A DNA stretch of 29,636 nt. Source: CAMEON01 sp045643785 (lineage in GTDB: Bacteria; Bacillota; Clostridia; Oscillospirales; CAG-272). The DNA is taken from positions 1-29,636 of the forward strand of contig JAZRFR010000178.1 of the NCBI GenBank assembly GCA_045643785.1, given 5' to 3'. Shown piece after piece: positions 1-7,505 of the stretch (position 1 is its first letter; every line of letters starts with the position of its first letter). Position numbers and translations under genes: made by a program. The notes below the pieces were generated by a model. It was given only the letters and a program-made list of their open reading frames with translations. It had not been told where the DNA came from and searched no databases.

Positions 1-143
1 ACGTAGTAGCGGTAGGCGACGCGGTCGCCGTGATCGGCGATCTGCTCGATCAGATCCAGCACGTCGCTGGCGCGGGGGATGGGCTGGTTCATGCGCTGGC
101 GGTTGATGGGCTTGTGCTTCTTTGCCGTGATTTTGTTTGCCAT
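1..143 (-). CDS. 5' end of a possible AMP-forming acyl-CoA ligase (partial)
   Basis: Only the first 47 codons are inside the window; the gene runs off the left edge. The ATG at 143 has a GGAAG ribosome binding site about 9 bases upstream. The visible protein begins with a basic stretch (MANKITAKKHKP), followed by a segment ending DLIEQIADHGDRVAYRYY. That ending resembles the N-terminal region of AMP-binding (ANL superfamily) acyl-CoA synthetases, where a helix is followed by a 'GD+TA+R' strand. No catalytic motif lies in this stretch, so the family call is tentative. The gene follows mnmE on the same strand after a 237-base gap containing several inverted repeats, so it probably has its own promoter. 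In most Firmicutes mnmG would be expected after mnmE instead. Confidence 0.45.
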   Translation of the reverse strand, partial: MANKITAKKHKPINRQRMNQPIPRASDVLDLIEQIADHGDRVAYRYY

Positions 144-160
144 AGCTATGCTTCCTTTCT

Positions 161-283
161 CGGGAGGGTCATCCCTTCCCGCGTTTCCTCAATCGGGAAA
201 CAGTGAATTGATTTGTTTGACTAACTAATATTTTGGGCTGACACGCGGGAATCGGGAGAGGGGATCACCCTTCCCGGTTCCCG
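161..283. repeat. Two related GC-rich inverted repeats between mnmE and the acyl-CoA ligase-like gene
   Basis: Positions 161-181 read CGGGAGGG, TCAT, then CCCTTCCCG. Positions 246-283 form a longer imperfect hairpin with arms starting CGGGAATCGGGAG and ending CCCTTCCCGGTTCCCG. Both use the same CGGGA/TCCCG words, so they look like partial duplicates. Neither is followed by a T-run on either strand. They could act as RNA structures in the leader of the minus-strand gene at 143, or as repeat debris. Confidence 0.4.
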
Positions 284-303
284 ATAGATACTGATTACGT
301 TTG

Positions 304-334
304 AAATTCGACCGGGTCGGTTGCCGTCGAATTT
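304..334 (-). terminator. Possible transcript-end hairpin downstream of mnmE
   Basis: AAATTCGAC (304-312) and GTCGAATTT (326-334) form a perfect 9-bp stem with a 13-base loop, about 47 bases after the mnmE stop on the minus strand. The stem ends in A/T pairs, but there is no clear U-tract after it, so a terminator role is only suggested by position. Confidence 0.3.
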
Positions 335-380
335 GGGCGTGAAACAGCAACGCTTGCTTACTGATTCCAAAGCTTTTACG

Positions 381-1772
381 CTACTTCCCCACGCAAAAGC
401 GGGAGAAGATCTCGGAGAGGACTTCCTCTCTCATTTCGCGGCCGCACAGACTTCCCATCTCACCCATGGCCGCGCGGATATCGTCGGCGCAGATGTCGTA
501 GGGCAGTCCCGCGTCCAGATTCTCGGCGGCGGTATGCAGGAGGGCGGCGGTCTCGCGGAGGGCGGCGGCCTGTCGGGCGCTGAACACCACGGCCTCCTCA
601 CCCATGCGGAGGTTTCCGTCGATGAACACGTTCTCCACAACGGCTTGCAGGGTATCAAAGCCCTCGCCGGTCACCGAGGACAGGCTGACGGTGGGCACGC
701 CGTCCACGGAAATTCCGTCGGCAGAAGGGTTAACTACAGGATAGATATCCCGCTTGGTGTACACGCGAATGACGGTTTTCCCGACCGCGGTCAGGCTGTG
801 GATCAGCTCCTCGGTCTCGGGGTCAGCGTCCGCATCGGTCAAAACCAGCACCAGCTCAGCCTCATCCAAGGCCTTGCGGGCGCGTTCCACGCCGATCATT
901 TCCACCACGTCGTCGGTCTCCCGCAGGCCTGCGGTATCCGACAGGCGCAGGGTCACGCGACCCAAGGATACGGTGTCGGTGAGGACGTCACGGGTGGTAC
1001 CCGCGATGGATGTCACGATGGCGGCATCCCGTCCCACGAGACGGTTGTAAAAGGCGCTTTTGCCCACGTTGGGACGGCCACAGATCACCGTGGGAATTCC
1101 CTCGGCGATGGCGTGTCCCGTGCGGTAGGTACCCACGAGGGCGCGAATGGCGGTCTCGGCTTGTCCGACAGCCTCACGGATTTCCTCACGGGGCATTTCG
1201 GTCAGATCCTCCTCGGGGAAGTCCATCCCCGCCTCCATGTTGGCCAGCACCGCCATGAGGTCGGTGTAGACCGCTTCGGCGGAGTCGGTGAGCAGACCGT
1301 TCATGCCGGCTCGCGCGAGTCTTACCTGCTCGTCGTTCCCTGCGTCCAGGAGGTTACCGAGGGCCTCGGCGCGCTCCAGATCCAGCTTGCCGTTCAGGTA
1401 GGCGCGGCGGGTGAATTCTCCCGCAAGAGCTTGTCTGGCACCTGCCCGCAGACAGGCCTCCAGCACGTTGCGGGTGACCAGCACGCCGCCGTGACAGGCG
1501 ATCTCCACGGTGTCCTCCCCCGTAAAGGAGTGAGGCGCGCGAAAGACGGTGCAAAGGACGTCGTCCAGCACCTGCCCGTCCTCGGGATCGCGGAGCAAGC
1601 CGTAGACGGCGGTGCGGCCCGGGTGTTCGATGAGTTTTTTGCCGTTCAGGGGCGCGAATATCCGCTCCGCTACGGCCAGGGCTTGATCACCCGCCACGCG
1701 GATGACGGCCACGCCGCCCTTGCCATAGGGGGTGCTGACGGCGGCAATCGTATCAAAAGGGGATACGGTCAT
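381..1772 (-). CDS. mnmE: MnmE (TrmE), tRNA modification GTPase
   Basis: This is the GTPase that, with MnmG, installs the carboxymethylaminomethyl group (or the aminomethyl variant) on wobble uridine 34 of certain tRNAs. The 463-residue length is normal for the family. The N-terminal tetrahydrofolate-binding domain (about 1-120) begins with the typical DTIAAVSTPYGKGGVAVIR. The G domain shows G1 GRPNVGKS (232-239), G2 GTTRD (258-262) and G3 DTAG (279-282). The C-terminus ends FCVGK, the diagnostic CxGK with catalytic Cys460. G4 reads TKRD (339-342) instead of NKxD. The ATG at 1772 has an AGGAGG site about 9 bases upstream. It is last in the rpmH-to-mnmE block, 32 bases after jag. Its partner gene mnmG is not adjacent here. 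Confidence 0.97.
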   Translation of the reverse strand: MTVSPFDTIAAVSTPYGKGGVAVIRVAGDQALAVAERIFAPLNGKKLIEHPGRTAVYGLLRDPEDGQVLDDVLCTVFRAPHSFTGEDTVEIACHGGVLVTRNVLEACLRAGARQALAGEFTRRAYLNGKLDLERAEALGNLLDAGNDEQVRLARAGMNGLLTDSAEAVYTDLMAVLANMEAGMDFPEEDLTEMPREEIREAVGQAETAIRALVGTYRTGHAIAEGIPTVICGRPNVGKSAFYNRLVGRDAAIVTSIAGTTRDVLTDTVSLGRVTLRLSDTAGLRETDDVVEMIGVERARKALDEAELVLVLTDADADPETEELIHSLTAVGKTVIRVYTKRDIYPVVNPSADGISVDGVPTVSLSSVTGEGFDTLQAVVENVFIDGNLRMGEEAVVFSARQAAALRETAALLHTAAENLDAGLPYDICADDIRAAMGEMGSLCGREMREEVLSEIFSRFCVGK

Positions 1773-1804
1773 ATCGGTATGCCTCCTTTTGGATGTAGGA
1801 TGGA

Positions 1805-2929
1805 TTATTCGTTCTCGGTCTCGGCGGCGCTGTCTGCGACAAGGTCCTCATCCTCGCTGTAGGTAGCGGCGGACAGGTCGATATCGAAGGGGTCATGCTC
1901 CTCCTCGCCGAAGATGGACTCGCCCTGCTTGCGGGTCTCGCCGGTCAGAGCCTCGGTGGACAGAGGATCCACAACCTTGCTGCCCGAACGGCGGCGGCGG
2001 CTGCGGGACTTGGTGCCGCTTCCACTCTTCTCGGAGGTACCCTTGGCCTTGATGCCGGCGGTGGGCATACCCTCCTCCTCCAGGTAGATCACGATGCGGC
2101 GGTTGTTCTCCACACCGATGGAGTTGGTGGCAACGCCCTCCATCTTCTGGATCTCGGAGTGGATGATGCGGCGCTCGTAGGGGTTCATGGGCTCCAGCAT
2201 GATGCTCTTCTTGTACTTCAGCACCTGATGAGCCTTCTTGCGAGCCAGGATGCGGAGAGCGTCCTCGCGCTTGGCGCGGTAGGACTCCACGTCCACGGTG
2301 ATGCGGGCGTACTCACGCTTCTCGCCCTCTTCCTTGCGGTTAGCGGCCAGGTTGGCGAGGTACTGGAGAGCGTCCAGGGTGTCGCCGTGGTGGCCGATCA
2401 GCACGCCTGCGGCCTCGCCGTCCACGGTAATGACCATGTCGTCGTTGTTGCCGGGGTGCATGGCGATTTCTACGTTCTCCAGAGCCATATCCTCCACCAG
2501 CTTGCAGATGAAGCGGTAAGCGGTCTGCTCGCTCTCGGTGGCGGTAGCGGGATCGATGTTCTCTACGGGAGGACGAACGGGGGTGACAACCTCCTCAACG
2601 ACTTCTTCAACAGGAGTCTCCTTCTTGGGAGCGCGGTCGCGGCGATCGTTTCTGTTACGATCGCGGCGATCGTGATCGCGACGATCGTGATCGCGACGAT
2701 CGTTGCGGTCGCGGCGTTCACGGCGGGGCTTATCCTCGGCGGGGGCATCGGGCACCTGGTAGATGGCCTTAATGGTGCAATCCACGGCACCGAAGCCCAA
2801 AAATCCCTTGCGGCCCTCGTTGATCACGGTATACATAATGGCAGAGGCAGAGGGGGCGCCCAGCTCGATGACGGCCTTTTCAATGGCCTCCTCCCTCGTC
2901 TTGCCGCTGATTTCAATTTCCTTCTTCAT
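1805..2929 (-). CDS. jag: Jag (KhpB/SpoIIIJ-associated), KH-R3H RNA-binding protein
   Basis: Jag/KhpB proteins bind RNA and are tied to cell division, cell-wall control and the YidC insertase encoded next to them. The 374-residue protein has a Jag-N domain (about 1-58, with the GRKGFLGFG motif), a charged linker (about 61-120), a KH domain (about 140-215, with LIGHHGDTLDALQYL in place of a standard GxxG loop region) and an R3H domain (about 225-285, with PMNPYERRIIHSEI). The linker includes repeated Asp-Arg-Arg-Asp-His units. A Ser/Arg-rich stretch (about 300-318) and an acidic tail follow, making the protein longer than B. subtilis Jag (about 208 residues). The ATG at 2929 has an AAAGGA about 13 bases upstream, which is rather far. 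It lies between yidC and mnmE, in the usual order. Confidence 0.95.
   Translation of the reverse strand: MKKEIEISGKTREEAIEKAVIELGAPSASAIMYTVINEGRKGFLGFGAVDCTIKAIYQVPDAPAEDKPRRERRDRNDRRDHDRRDHDRRDRNRNDRRDRAPKKETPVEEVVEEVVTPVRPPVENIDPATATESEQTAYRFICKLVEDMALENVEIAMHPGNNDDMVITVDGEAAGVLIGHHGDTLDALQYLANLAANRKEEGEKREYARITVDVESYRAKREDALRILARKKAHQVLKYKKSIMLEPMNPYERRIIHSEIQKMEGVATNSIGVENNRRIVIYLEEEGMPTAGIKAKGTSEKSGSGTKSRSRRRRSGSKVVDPLSTEALTGETRKQGESIFGEEEHDPFDIDLSAATYSEDEDLVADSAAETENE
2638..2714. repeat. CGATCG-rich tandem repeat inside jag, encoding the Asp/Arg linker
   Basis: A 15-base unit GATCGTGATCGCGAC occurs twice in a row (2668-2682, 2683-2697), flanked by degenerate units on both sides. On the minus strand it encodes the DRRDH-type repeats of the Jag linker, residues about 70-98. 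Because the unit is a multiple of three, copy number can change without breaking the frame. Confidence 0.75.
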
Positions 2930-2965
2930 GACGGTGTATGTGTCCTTTCAATTTTTGGGCGCCTC

Positions 2966-2984
2966 GCCCGCTATCTCGGCGGGC
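2966..2984 (-). other. Small hairpin between yidC and jag
   Basis: GCCCGC (2966-2971) and GCGGGC (2979-2984) pair across a 7-base loop in the 73-base gap between the yidC stop and the jag start. There is no T-run after it, so it may be a processing or stability element rather than a terminator. Confidence 0.35.
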
Positions 2985-3002
2985 AAAGCTTCCCTATGCG
3001 AA

Positions 3003-4757
3003 TCAATCGTTGTTGTGGTCTTTGTCTTTCTTGCTCTTGCGGGCGGGACGGTCGTCCTCCTTCAGAGTCGCTCCGTCGCCATAGGCGCCCTCGGCGGTCT
3101 TGGGCTCGGCAGGAGTCTCCTCGGGCTCCACGTAGTCGCGCTTGCGGGCGGCCAGACGAGCCTCACGCTCGGCGGGGGTCTCGTAGTCCTCGTCGTCGAT
3201 GTGGTGCAGAGAACGGACGTTGGGGTTGCGGGGCGCGTTAGGATCACGCTTGGCAGGCTTATTCTTGATTTCCTTGCCCATCAGCTCGCGCTCGGCGGCC
3301 TTGTACTCCTCCTCGGTGAAGGTAGGCATAGGCATGGCTTTGTACAGCACGAACTGCTTGATGGTACCCAGAACGCTCTTGAAGATCCAGTACAGACCTA
3401 CGGCGGCGGGCACCATGAAGGTGAACCAAGCACTCATGGCGGGCATCATGTTGTTCATCATGCCGTTGGAGCAGCCCTGGGCGGGATCCTTCTGGCCGTC
3501 AGCAGCCTGCTGCATGGGCTGGAAGGAGAACTTGCGGGTAAGCTTGCCGCTGGCCCAGTAGACGACGAAGGTCAAAACGGGCATGAACAAGAGGATCAAC
3601 TGCGCCGTAGAACCAACACCGGGAGTCAGACCCAGGTTCAGACCGAACAGGGAGAAGTTGGGGATGCTGTCGGCCAGACCGCCCAGCGCCTCCAGACACT
3701 CGGGAGCGTTGGCGAAATAGCCGAAGTTGGCCAGACCGTCCAGGCTGACACCGCTCTCACGGATGAGGGACAGTACCTCAATGGTACCGCGGTTGGAGCC
3801 CAGCGCCAGACCCAGACCGCCTGCGGCGCGGGGAGCGTCGGCAAAGGTCAGGAAGGCGGAGGTCAGATTGGTGGGCGCGCCGAAGATATAGGTCATGGGG
3901 TCAATGACCACGTAGTACAGCGCCATCAGGAAGGGCAGAGTCAGAAGCAGGGGCAGGCATCCCGACATGGGGCTGTAGCCCTCCTTGGCGTAGAGCTCCT
4001 GGATCTCCTGATTCAACTTTTGCATGGTCTGCTGATCGTTGCGGCCCTTGTACTTGTTGCGGATGGCCATTTCCTTGGGACGGAGCTTGGCCTGCTTGCG
4101 GGAGTTCTTCTGCTGGTTGATACCCAGGGGCAGCATCAGAATCTCCAGAATGATGGCGAAGTACACGGTACCCAGAATGAAGCTTCCGAAGCCGGGCACC
4201 TCAATGAGCCAGGCGAAGCCCAGGCCGATCCAGTGCATGATCTGATCCAACCAACTCAGCTTGGCATCGGTCTCCACCTCGATCTGGAAGCAGTTCACCA
4301 GGGCCTGTACGTCGGCGGTGGTCATAACGATCTCCACCTTGTCGTTGGATACCTTCTTGCATGCATCGATATCCAGCCCAAAGTCGTCCAGCACGTTCAG
4401 GGCGAACTCAGCCGCCTTTTCGGGCTGGGCCTTCAGGGTGCCGTCGGCTACCTTGGCGTCGTCGAAATCATCGGCAGACATATCGTAGCCGTTCAGGGCG
4501 GCGACCAGCTGCTCGCGGATATCGAAGCCCGACTTGCTGGCTGCAATGGCGGTGGCCAGCTCGTCCAGCTGGACGGCGGTGAGGCCGTTGTCCTCGGTGA
4601 CCTTGGTGATCTCGTAGTTCTTTTTGATGGTGGTGATCTTCCCGGCGCCGCTCATACAGGAGGTCATGGAGCCGACCAGAACCACCAGCATCAACGCGAG
4701 CAACGCGATACGGGTCAGCGTCGAGCGGGTCTTGGGGTTTTGTAAAAGTCTTTTCAT
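3003..4757 (-). CDS. yidC: YidC/SpoIIIJ membrane-protein insertase, expanded form
   Basis: YidC inserts and folds membrane proteins, alone or with SecYEG. I chose the ATG at 4757 (584 residues) because an AAAGGA lies 8 bases upstream; an upstream in-frame start would run into yidD. The N-terminus has one membrane segment (about 15-33) ending SMTSC, so Cys34 may be lipidated, as in SpoIIIJ. An extracytoplasmic region (about 35-168) precedes the insertase core (about 190-475), which includes the family signature YSPMSGCLPLLLTLPFLMALY (261-281) and a long outside loop (about 300-380). A charged cytoplasmic tail follows (about 485-584). The protein is about twice the length of B. subtilis SpoIIIJ. 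Anchoring on the LPL of the first core segment puts Glu205 where the conserved groove Arg normally sits. Confidence 0.95.
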   Translation of the reverse strand: MKRLLQNPKTRSTLTRIALLALMLVVLVGSMTSCMSGAGKITTIKKNYEITKVTEDNGLTAVQLDELATAIAASKSGFDIREQLVAALNGYDMSADDFDDAKVADGTLKAQPEKAAEFALNVLDDFGLDIDACKKVSNDKVEIVMTTADVQALVNCFQIEVETDAKLSWLDQIMHWIGLGFAWLIEVPGFGSFILGTVYFAIILEILMLPLGINQQKNSRKQAKLRPKEMAIRNKYKGRNDQQTMQKLNQEIQELYAKEGYSPMSGCLPLLLTLPFLMALYYVVIDPMTYIFGAPTNLTSAFLTFADAPRAAGGLGLALGSNRGTIEVLSLIRESGVSLDGLANFGYFANAPECLEALGGLADSIPNFSLFGLNLGLTPGVGSTAQLILLFMPVLTFVVYWASGKLTRKFSFQPMQQAADGQKDPAQGCSNGMMNNMMPAMSAWFTFMVPAAVGLYWIFKSVLGTIKQFVLYKAMPMPTFTEEEYKAAERELMGKEIKNKPAKRDPNAPRNPNVRSLHHIDDEDYETPAEREARLAARKRDYVEPEETPAEPKTAEGAYGDGATLKEDDRPARKSKKDKDHNND

Positions 4758-4786
4758 GTTTACGTTTCCTTTGTTTCTTGTGCATA

Positions 4787-4807
4787 CCCCGACAAAGGCG
4801 GTCGGGG
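4787..4807 (-). other. Hairpin just upstream of the yidC ribosome binding site
   Basis: CCCCGAC (4787-4793) and GTCGGGG (4801-4807) form a perfect 7-bp stem with a 7-base loop, in the 115-base gap between yidD and yidC. It could set a processing point or affect yidC translation. No T-run follows. Confidence 0.4.
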
Positions 4808-4872
4808 GCGCGGCTCCTCTGATTCTGGCCGCTGTGTTCAGTTGTGTACGTCTCCGTTTAAAAAATGGTCGG

Positions 4873-5217
4873 TCAGGCGTTTCCGTCGGAATCAGGATCA
4901 TTCCCTTCCTCGGAATGGCTGGTAATGTCTTCGGAGACAGCCTCGCGCTCTGCACGGTACTTGTCGTACTTGCTCCAGCGCATGGGCATGGTTTTGAAGC
5001 CCTTTTCGGGCACGGGATCGAATCCCGCAGGGGAGAGCGGACTGCAACGCAGGATCCGCCAGACGGTGAGGATCAGCCCGGCAAAAAAGCCTCTCTTTTC
5101 AAAGGCCTCCAGCGAGTAGGCTGAACAGGTCGGTGTGAACCGACAGGTGGGAGCGGGCTTGAGTCCCGACAGGTACTTCCGATAGAAGCGGACCAGCGCC
5201 ATGGCGATACGTTTCAT
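4873..5217 (-). CDS. yidD: YidD, membrane protein insertion efficiency factor
   Basis: YidD is a small membrane-associated protein that helps YidC-dependent insertion. The 114-residue protein carries the family hallmarks: an N-terminal amphipathic start (MKRIAMALVRFYRKYLSGL), the motif PTCRFTPTCSAYSLEAF (23-39) and RILRCSPLSPAGFDPVP. The tail after about residue 80 is variable and acidic. The ATG at 5217 overlaps the rnpA stop (ATGA), which implies coupled translation. Its place between rnpA and yidC is the conserved one. Confidence 0.95.
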   Translation of the reverse strand: MKRIAMALVRFYRKYLSGLKPAPTCRFTPTCSAYSLEAFEKRGFFAGLILTVWRILRCSPLSPAGFDPVPEKGFKTMPMRWSKYDKYRAEREAVSEDITSHSEEGNDPDSDGNA

Positions 5218-5648
5218 GGCCTATCCTTCTGATCGGGGGTGCTGAGAACGGGGCTCTCGAGCTTTGGGGGAAGCGACTCCAGCATATCCAGCTTCTTAAA
5301 GATATACTTCAGCTCCGACTCGATGGCGGGGGATTTCTGCCGCTCGATGCCGGGGCGGGCCGCTATGACGATGAGGTATCCGCGGCGCAAGGCATAGCGG
5401 CGTTCCACGCCTTGCAGTCCCGCACGGATGATGCGCTTGACGCGGTTGCGCTCAATGGCGCCGCCCTCGCGTTTGGGCACAGACAGACCGATCCGATTGA
5501 TATACTGCTTTTGCGGATTCGCCTTCTTCAGCTTTTTGGCCGCCAGATCCTTGAGAACGCAGACCGTCACGAACTTACCCGACCAGCGTTTGCCCCGCTG
5601 AAAGGTCTTTCGGTACAGGTGGTTCTCCTTGATGGCAATGGGTTTCAT
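5214..5648 (-). CDS. rnpA: Ribonuclease P protein component
   Basis: RnpA is the protein cofactor that helps the RNase P RNA cut 5' leaders from pre-tRNAs. I chose the ATG at 5648 (144 residues, MKPIAIKENHLYRKTF) because GAAGGAG lies 4-5 bases upstream and because family members begin about here. The conserved basic RNR motif is seen as RNRVKRIIRAG, and the IGLSVPKREGGAIERNRVKR stretch is typical. A C-terminal extension after about residue 118 (LESLPPKLE and onward) is longer than in most relatives. The stop overlaps the yidD start. It follows rpmH with a 181-base gap holding a hairpin. Confidence 0.95.
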   Translation of the reverse strand: MKPIAIKENHLYRKTFQRGKRWSGKFVTVCVLKDLAAKKLKKANPQKQYINRIGLSVPKREGGAIERNRVKRIIRAGLQGVERRYALRRGYLIVIAARPGIERQKSPAIESELKYIFKKLDMLESLPPKLESPVLSTPDQKDRP

Positions 5649-5748
5649 AGAACTCCTTCCCCATAGCATCCGCTATGAATTAGGATATGCCGCCCTTCGG
5701 CAAATTATGCCACAGACGGCGGGAAAAGGCATATGAGCCAAACCGACG

Positions 5749-5810
5749 AAAAATCCCGAGGACGAAAAGACAATCGCATAGACTCGTGTCCTATCATTCC
5801 TCGGGGTTTT
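5749..5810. terminator. Terminator-like hairpin between rpmH and rnpA
   Basis: CCCGAGGA (5755-5762) pairs with TCCTCGGG (5798-5805). Read on the minus strand, the 3' arm is followed by ATTTTT; on the plus strand the opposite arm is followed by GTTTT. The loop is long (35 bases) but contains a possible inner GACA/TGTC stem. It may partially stop rpmH transcripts, giving more L34 mRNA than rnpA mRNA, or act as a processing site. Confidence 0.55.
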
Positions 5811-5829
5811 CAATATGGGATGTCCCAAA

Positions 5830-5964
5830 TTAGTAGGTCAGTCTCTTTCTGCCCTTGGCACGTCTTCTCTTGAGAACTTTGCGACCATCAGAGGTCTTCA
5901 TTCTCTTTCTGAAGCCATGCTCCTTCTTTCTCTGACGCTTCTTAGGCTGGTAGGTTCTGAGCAT
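5830..5964 (-). CDS. rpmH: Ribosomal protein bL34
   Basis: A 44-residue, very basic protein, MLRTYQPKKRQRKKEHGFRK at the start and ending RRRAKGRKRLTY, matches bL34 over its full length. It is part of the large ribosomal subunit. The ATG at 5964 has a GGAGG site 9 bases upstream. It heads the block rpmH-rnpA-yidD-yidC-jag-mnmE and has a consensus promoter at 6070-6098. In most Firmicutes dnaA starts upstream of rpmH on the opposite strand; here a lipoprotein gene on the same strand takes that place. Confidence 0.97.
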   Translation of the reverse strand: MLRTYQPKKRQRKKEHGFRKRMKTSDGRKVLKRRRAKGRKRLTY

Positions 5965-6069
5965 TTTCGGTTACCTCCTTCAAGATTTGCTGTCGGGGCG
6001 TAATTCTGCCGGTCTGACAGGCGCAGAAATCCCGCGTAAAAACACGGAGCGCGCGACATTGACTGTTAT

Positions 6070-6098
6070 ATTATAACCGCAATATCCCGATTTGTCAA
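6070..6098 (-). promoter_or_regulatory. Consensus housekeeping promoter of rpmH
   Basis: On the minus strand, TTGACA (6093-6098) and TATAAT (6070-6075) are separated by exactly 17 bases, a perfect consensus. Transcription would start near 6063, leaving a leader of about 100 bases before rpmH. A T/A-rich stretch directly upstream could serve as an UP element. Confidence 0.9.
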
Positions 6099-6099
6099 G

Positions 6100-6127
6100 G
6101 GTTTTTTTGAATTTTTTTCAAAAAACC
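6100..6127. terminator. A/T-rich palindrome after the lipoprotein gene, abutting the rpmH -35 box
   Basis: On the plus strand GGTTTTTTTGAA (6100-6111) faces TTCAAAAAACC (6117-6127), a near-perfect A/T-rich stem. It lies 33-60 bases after the stop of the lipoprotein gene ending at 6160 and touches the rpmH -35 box. It may end the lipoprotein transcript, or be the UP element of rpmH, or both. Confidence 0.5.
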
Positions 6128-6159
6128 GCTCCTGAATCGAAATTTTGTACAAATTCACC

Positions 6160-7467
6160 TTATGCGGTCTCGGTTTCGGCCTCGTTCTCGGTATTGCTGA
6201 CGATAGGCGTACCGTCCTCGTAGGTGAAGGTGACCTGATCCATGAGCCATTTGTCCAGCTTGGTGGCAAAAGCGGCCTCGGTCAGGGCGACCTCACCCAT
6301 GTTCTGGATGATCTCCTCCTCGGTCATGTAGCCGTAGTACTGATCGACCCAATACTTGACCTGGGCATCGAACTCCTCCTTGGTCACGGTCTCCAGACCC
6401 TCCATCTCGGCGATGGCGTGGGTGATCATGTCGCGGCTGACCATGAGCTCGGACATCTTGGTGACCTCTGCCTTCCAATCGGCATCCTTATCCAGTCCCA
6501 GGTAGGCCACGGCGAAGGTGTCGATATTGGGATAGAGCTTCTTGAACTCCTCGCCACCGGCGGAGGTGTAGTAGTCGAAGTAGTACTTCACCTCGGACTC
6601 GTAGGCGTTGAAGTAGTACTTCACCTCGGTCTCGGGGAGGTTCTTGCACACAGCCTTCTCGGTCAGGTGGTTCCAAAGGGCGTCCACCTTGGCGTTCTCC
6701 ACGTTGGTCGCGTTCTTCGCTACGAGTGTTTCGTATACGTAATCCTCAAATTCGTCCAGCAGAGCCTCATCGCTGGCATAGAATTCGCCCTTAGGCTTGT
6801 ACTTCAAAGTGTCGACCACGAAATCGCGGGTGTACTCGGGCAGGGTGTACTGCACGGCGTACTCCACCACGATCTGGAAGGTGGCGTCCTTGCCTGCCAG
6901 CTCCTCGGCGTAGTCCTCGGGGAAGGTCACCTTGATCTCGGCGGGCTTGGTCTTGGAGGTGGTGTTGGGCACGATACCCACCAGGGCATCCTCAAAGCCG
7001 GGAATGAAGGAGCCGGAGCCCAGACCCAGGGTATAGGGCTTCTCGTCGTCCCAGTTGGAGCCGCCGTCAAACTCCTTGCCGTCCACAAAGCCCTTATAGT
7101 AAATGTAGGCGTCGTCACCCAGCTTCAGGGGCTGATCCTTGACCATGGTGGTACCGTTGACAGCCGTACGCTTGGGGAACAGGATGGAGGATTTGAGATA
7201 CGCCTGCACGTCCTCGTCGGTAACCTTCAGAGAGTCGGAGATGGTGAGGGTCAGGTTCGTGTAATCCTCTTTCGCGATGGTCACGTTGCCGGCCACGTCG
7301 GCGTCCATGTAGTCGTAGCGGGGGATGGAGGTCACGGCCTCGGTCTCGGCGGTGGTGCCGGTGCCCGTGCCCGTGCCGGTCTCGGTGGTGTTGTCGCCGC
7401 TCTTACAGGCGGTCAGGGATGCGGCCAGCATAGAGGCGGCCAGCAGCATAAGCAATACTTTGCGCAT
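6160..7467 (-). CDS. Exported trigger-factor-like lipoprotein with FKBP-type prolyl isomerase domain (second of a pair)
   Basis: I chose the ATG at 7467 (435 residues, MRKVLLMLLA) because AAGGAG lies 8 bases upstream. The signal peptide ends in LTAC, with Cys21 as the lipid anchor, then a Thr/Gly/Glu linker. Residues about 113-203 match the FKBP domain of trigger factor: LGDDAYIYYKG, DGKEFDGGS, LGLGSGSFIPGFEDALVG, VTFPEDY and LAGKDATFQIVV. Residues about 205-435 form a helical, Tyr-rich region with the layout of the trigger factor C-terminal chaperone domain. The ribosome-binding N-terminal domain is replaced by the signal peptide, so I infer a foldase acting outside the membrane. Its start is 38 bases after the stop of its paralogue. 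The exact substrate is unknown. Confidence 0.88.
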   Translation of the reverse strand: MRKVLLMLLAASMLAASLTACKSGDNTTETGTGTGTGTTAETEAVTSIPRYDYMDADVAGNVTIAKEDYTNLTLTISDSLKVTDEDVQAYLKSSILFPKRTAVNGTTMVKDQPLKLGDDAYIYYKGFVDGKEFDGGSNWDDEKPYTLGLGSGSFIPGFEDALVGIVPNTTSKTKPAEIKVTFPEDYAEELAGKDATFQIVVEYAVQYTLPEYTRDFVVDTLKYKPKGEFYASDEALLDEFEDYVYETLVAKNATNVENAKVDALWNHLTEKAVCKNLPETEVKYYFNAYESEVKYYFDYYTSAGGEEFKKLYPNIDTFAVAYLGLDKDADWKAEVTKMSELMVSRDMITHAIAEMEGLETVTKEEFDAQVKYWVDQYYGYMTEEEIIQNMGEVALTEAAFATKLDKWLMDQVTFTYEDGTPIVSNTENEAETETA

Positions 7468-7505
7468 AATGTATTCTCCTTGAATTTTTGTACGATAGGA
7501 TTGGG

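Noticed and set aside
5965..6159. Possible replication origin in the A/T-rich gap upstream of rpmH
   Set aside because: No cluster of TTATCCACA-like DnaA boxes is visible; the A/T-rich stretch is explained by the palindrome and the rpmH promoter.
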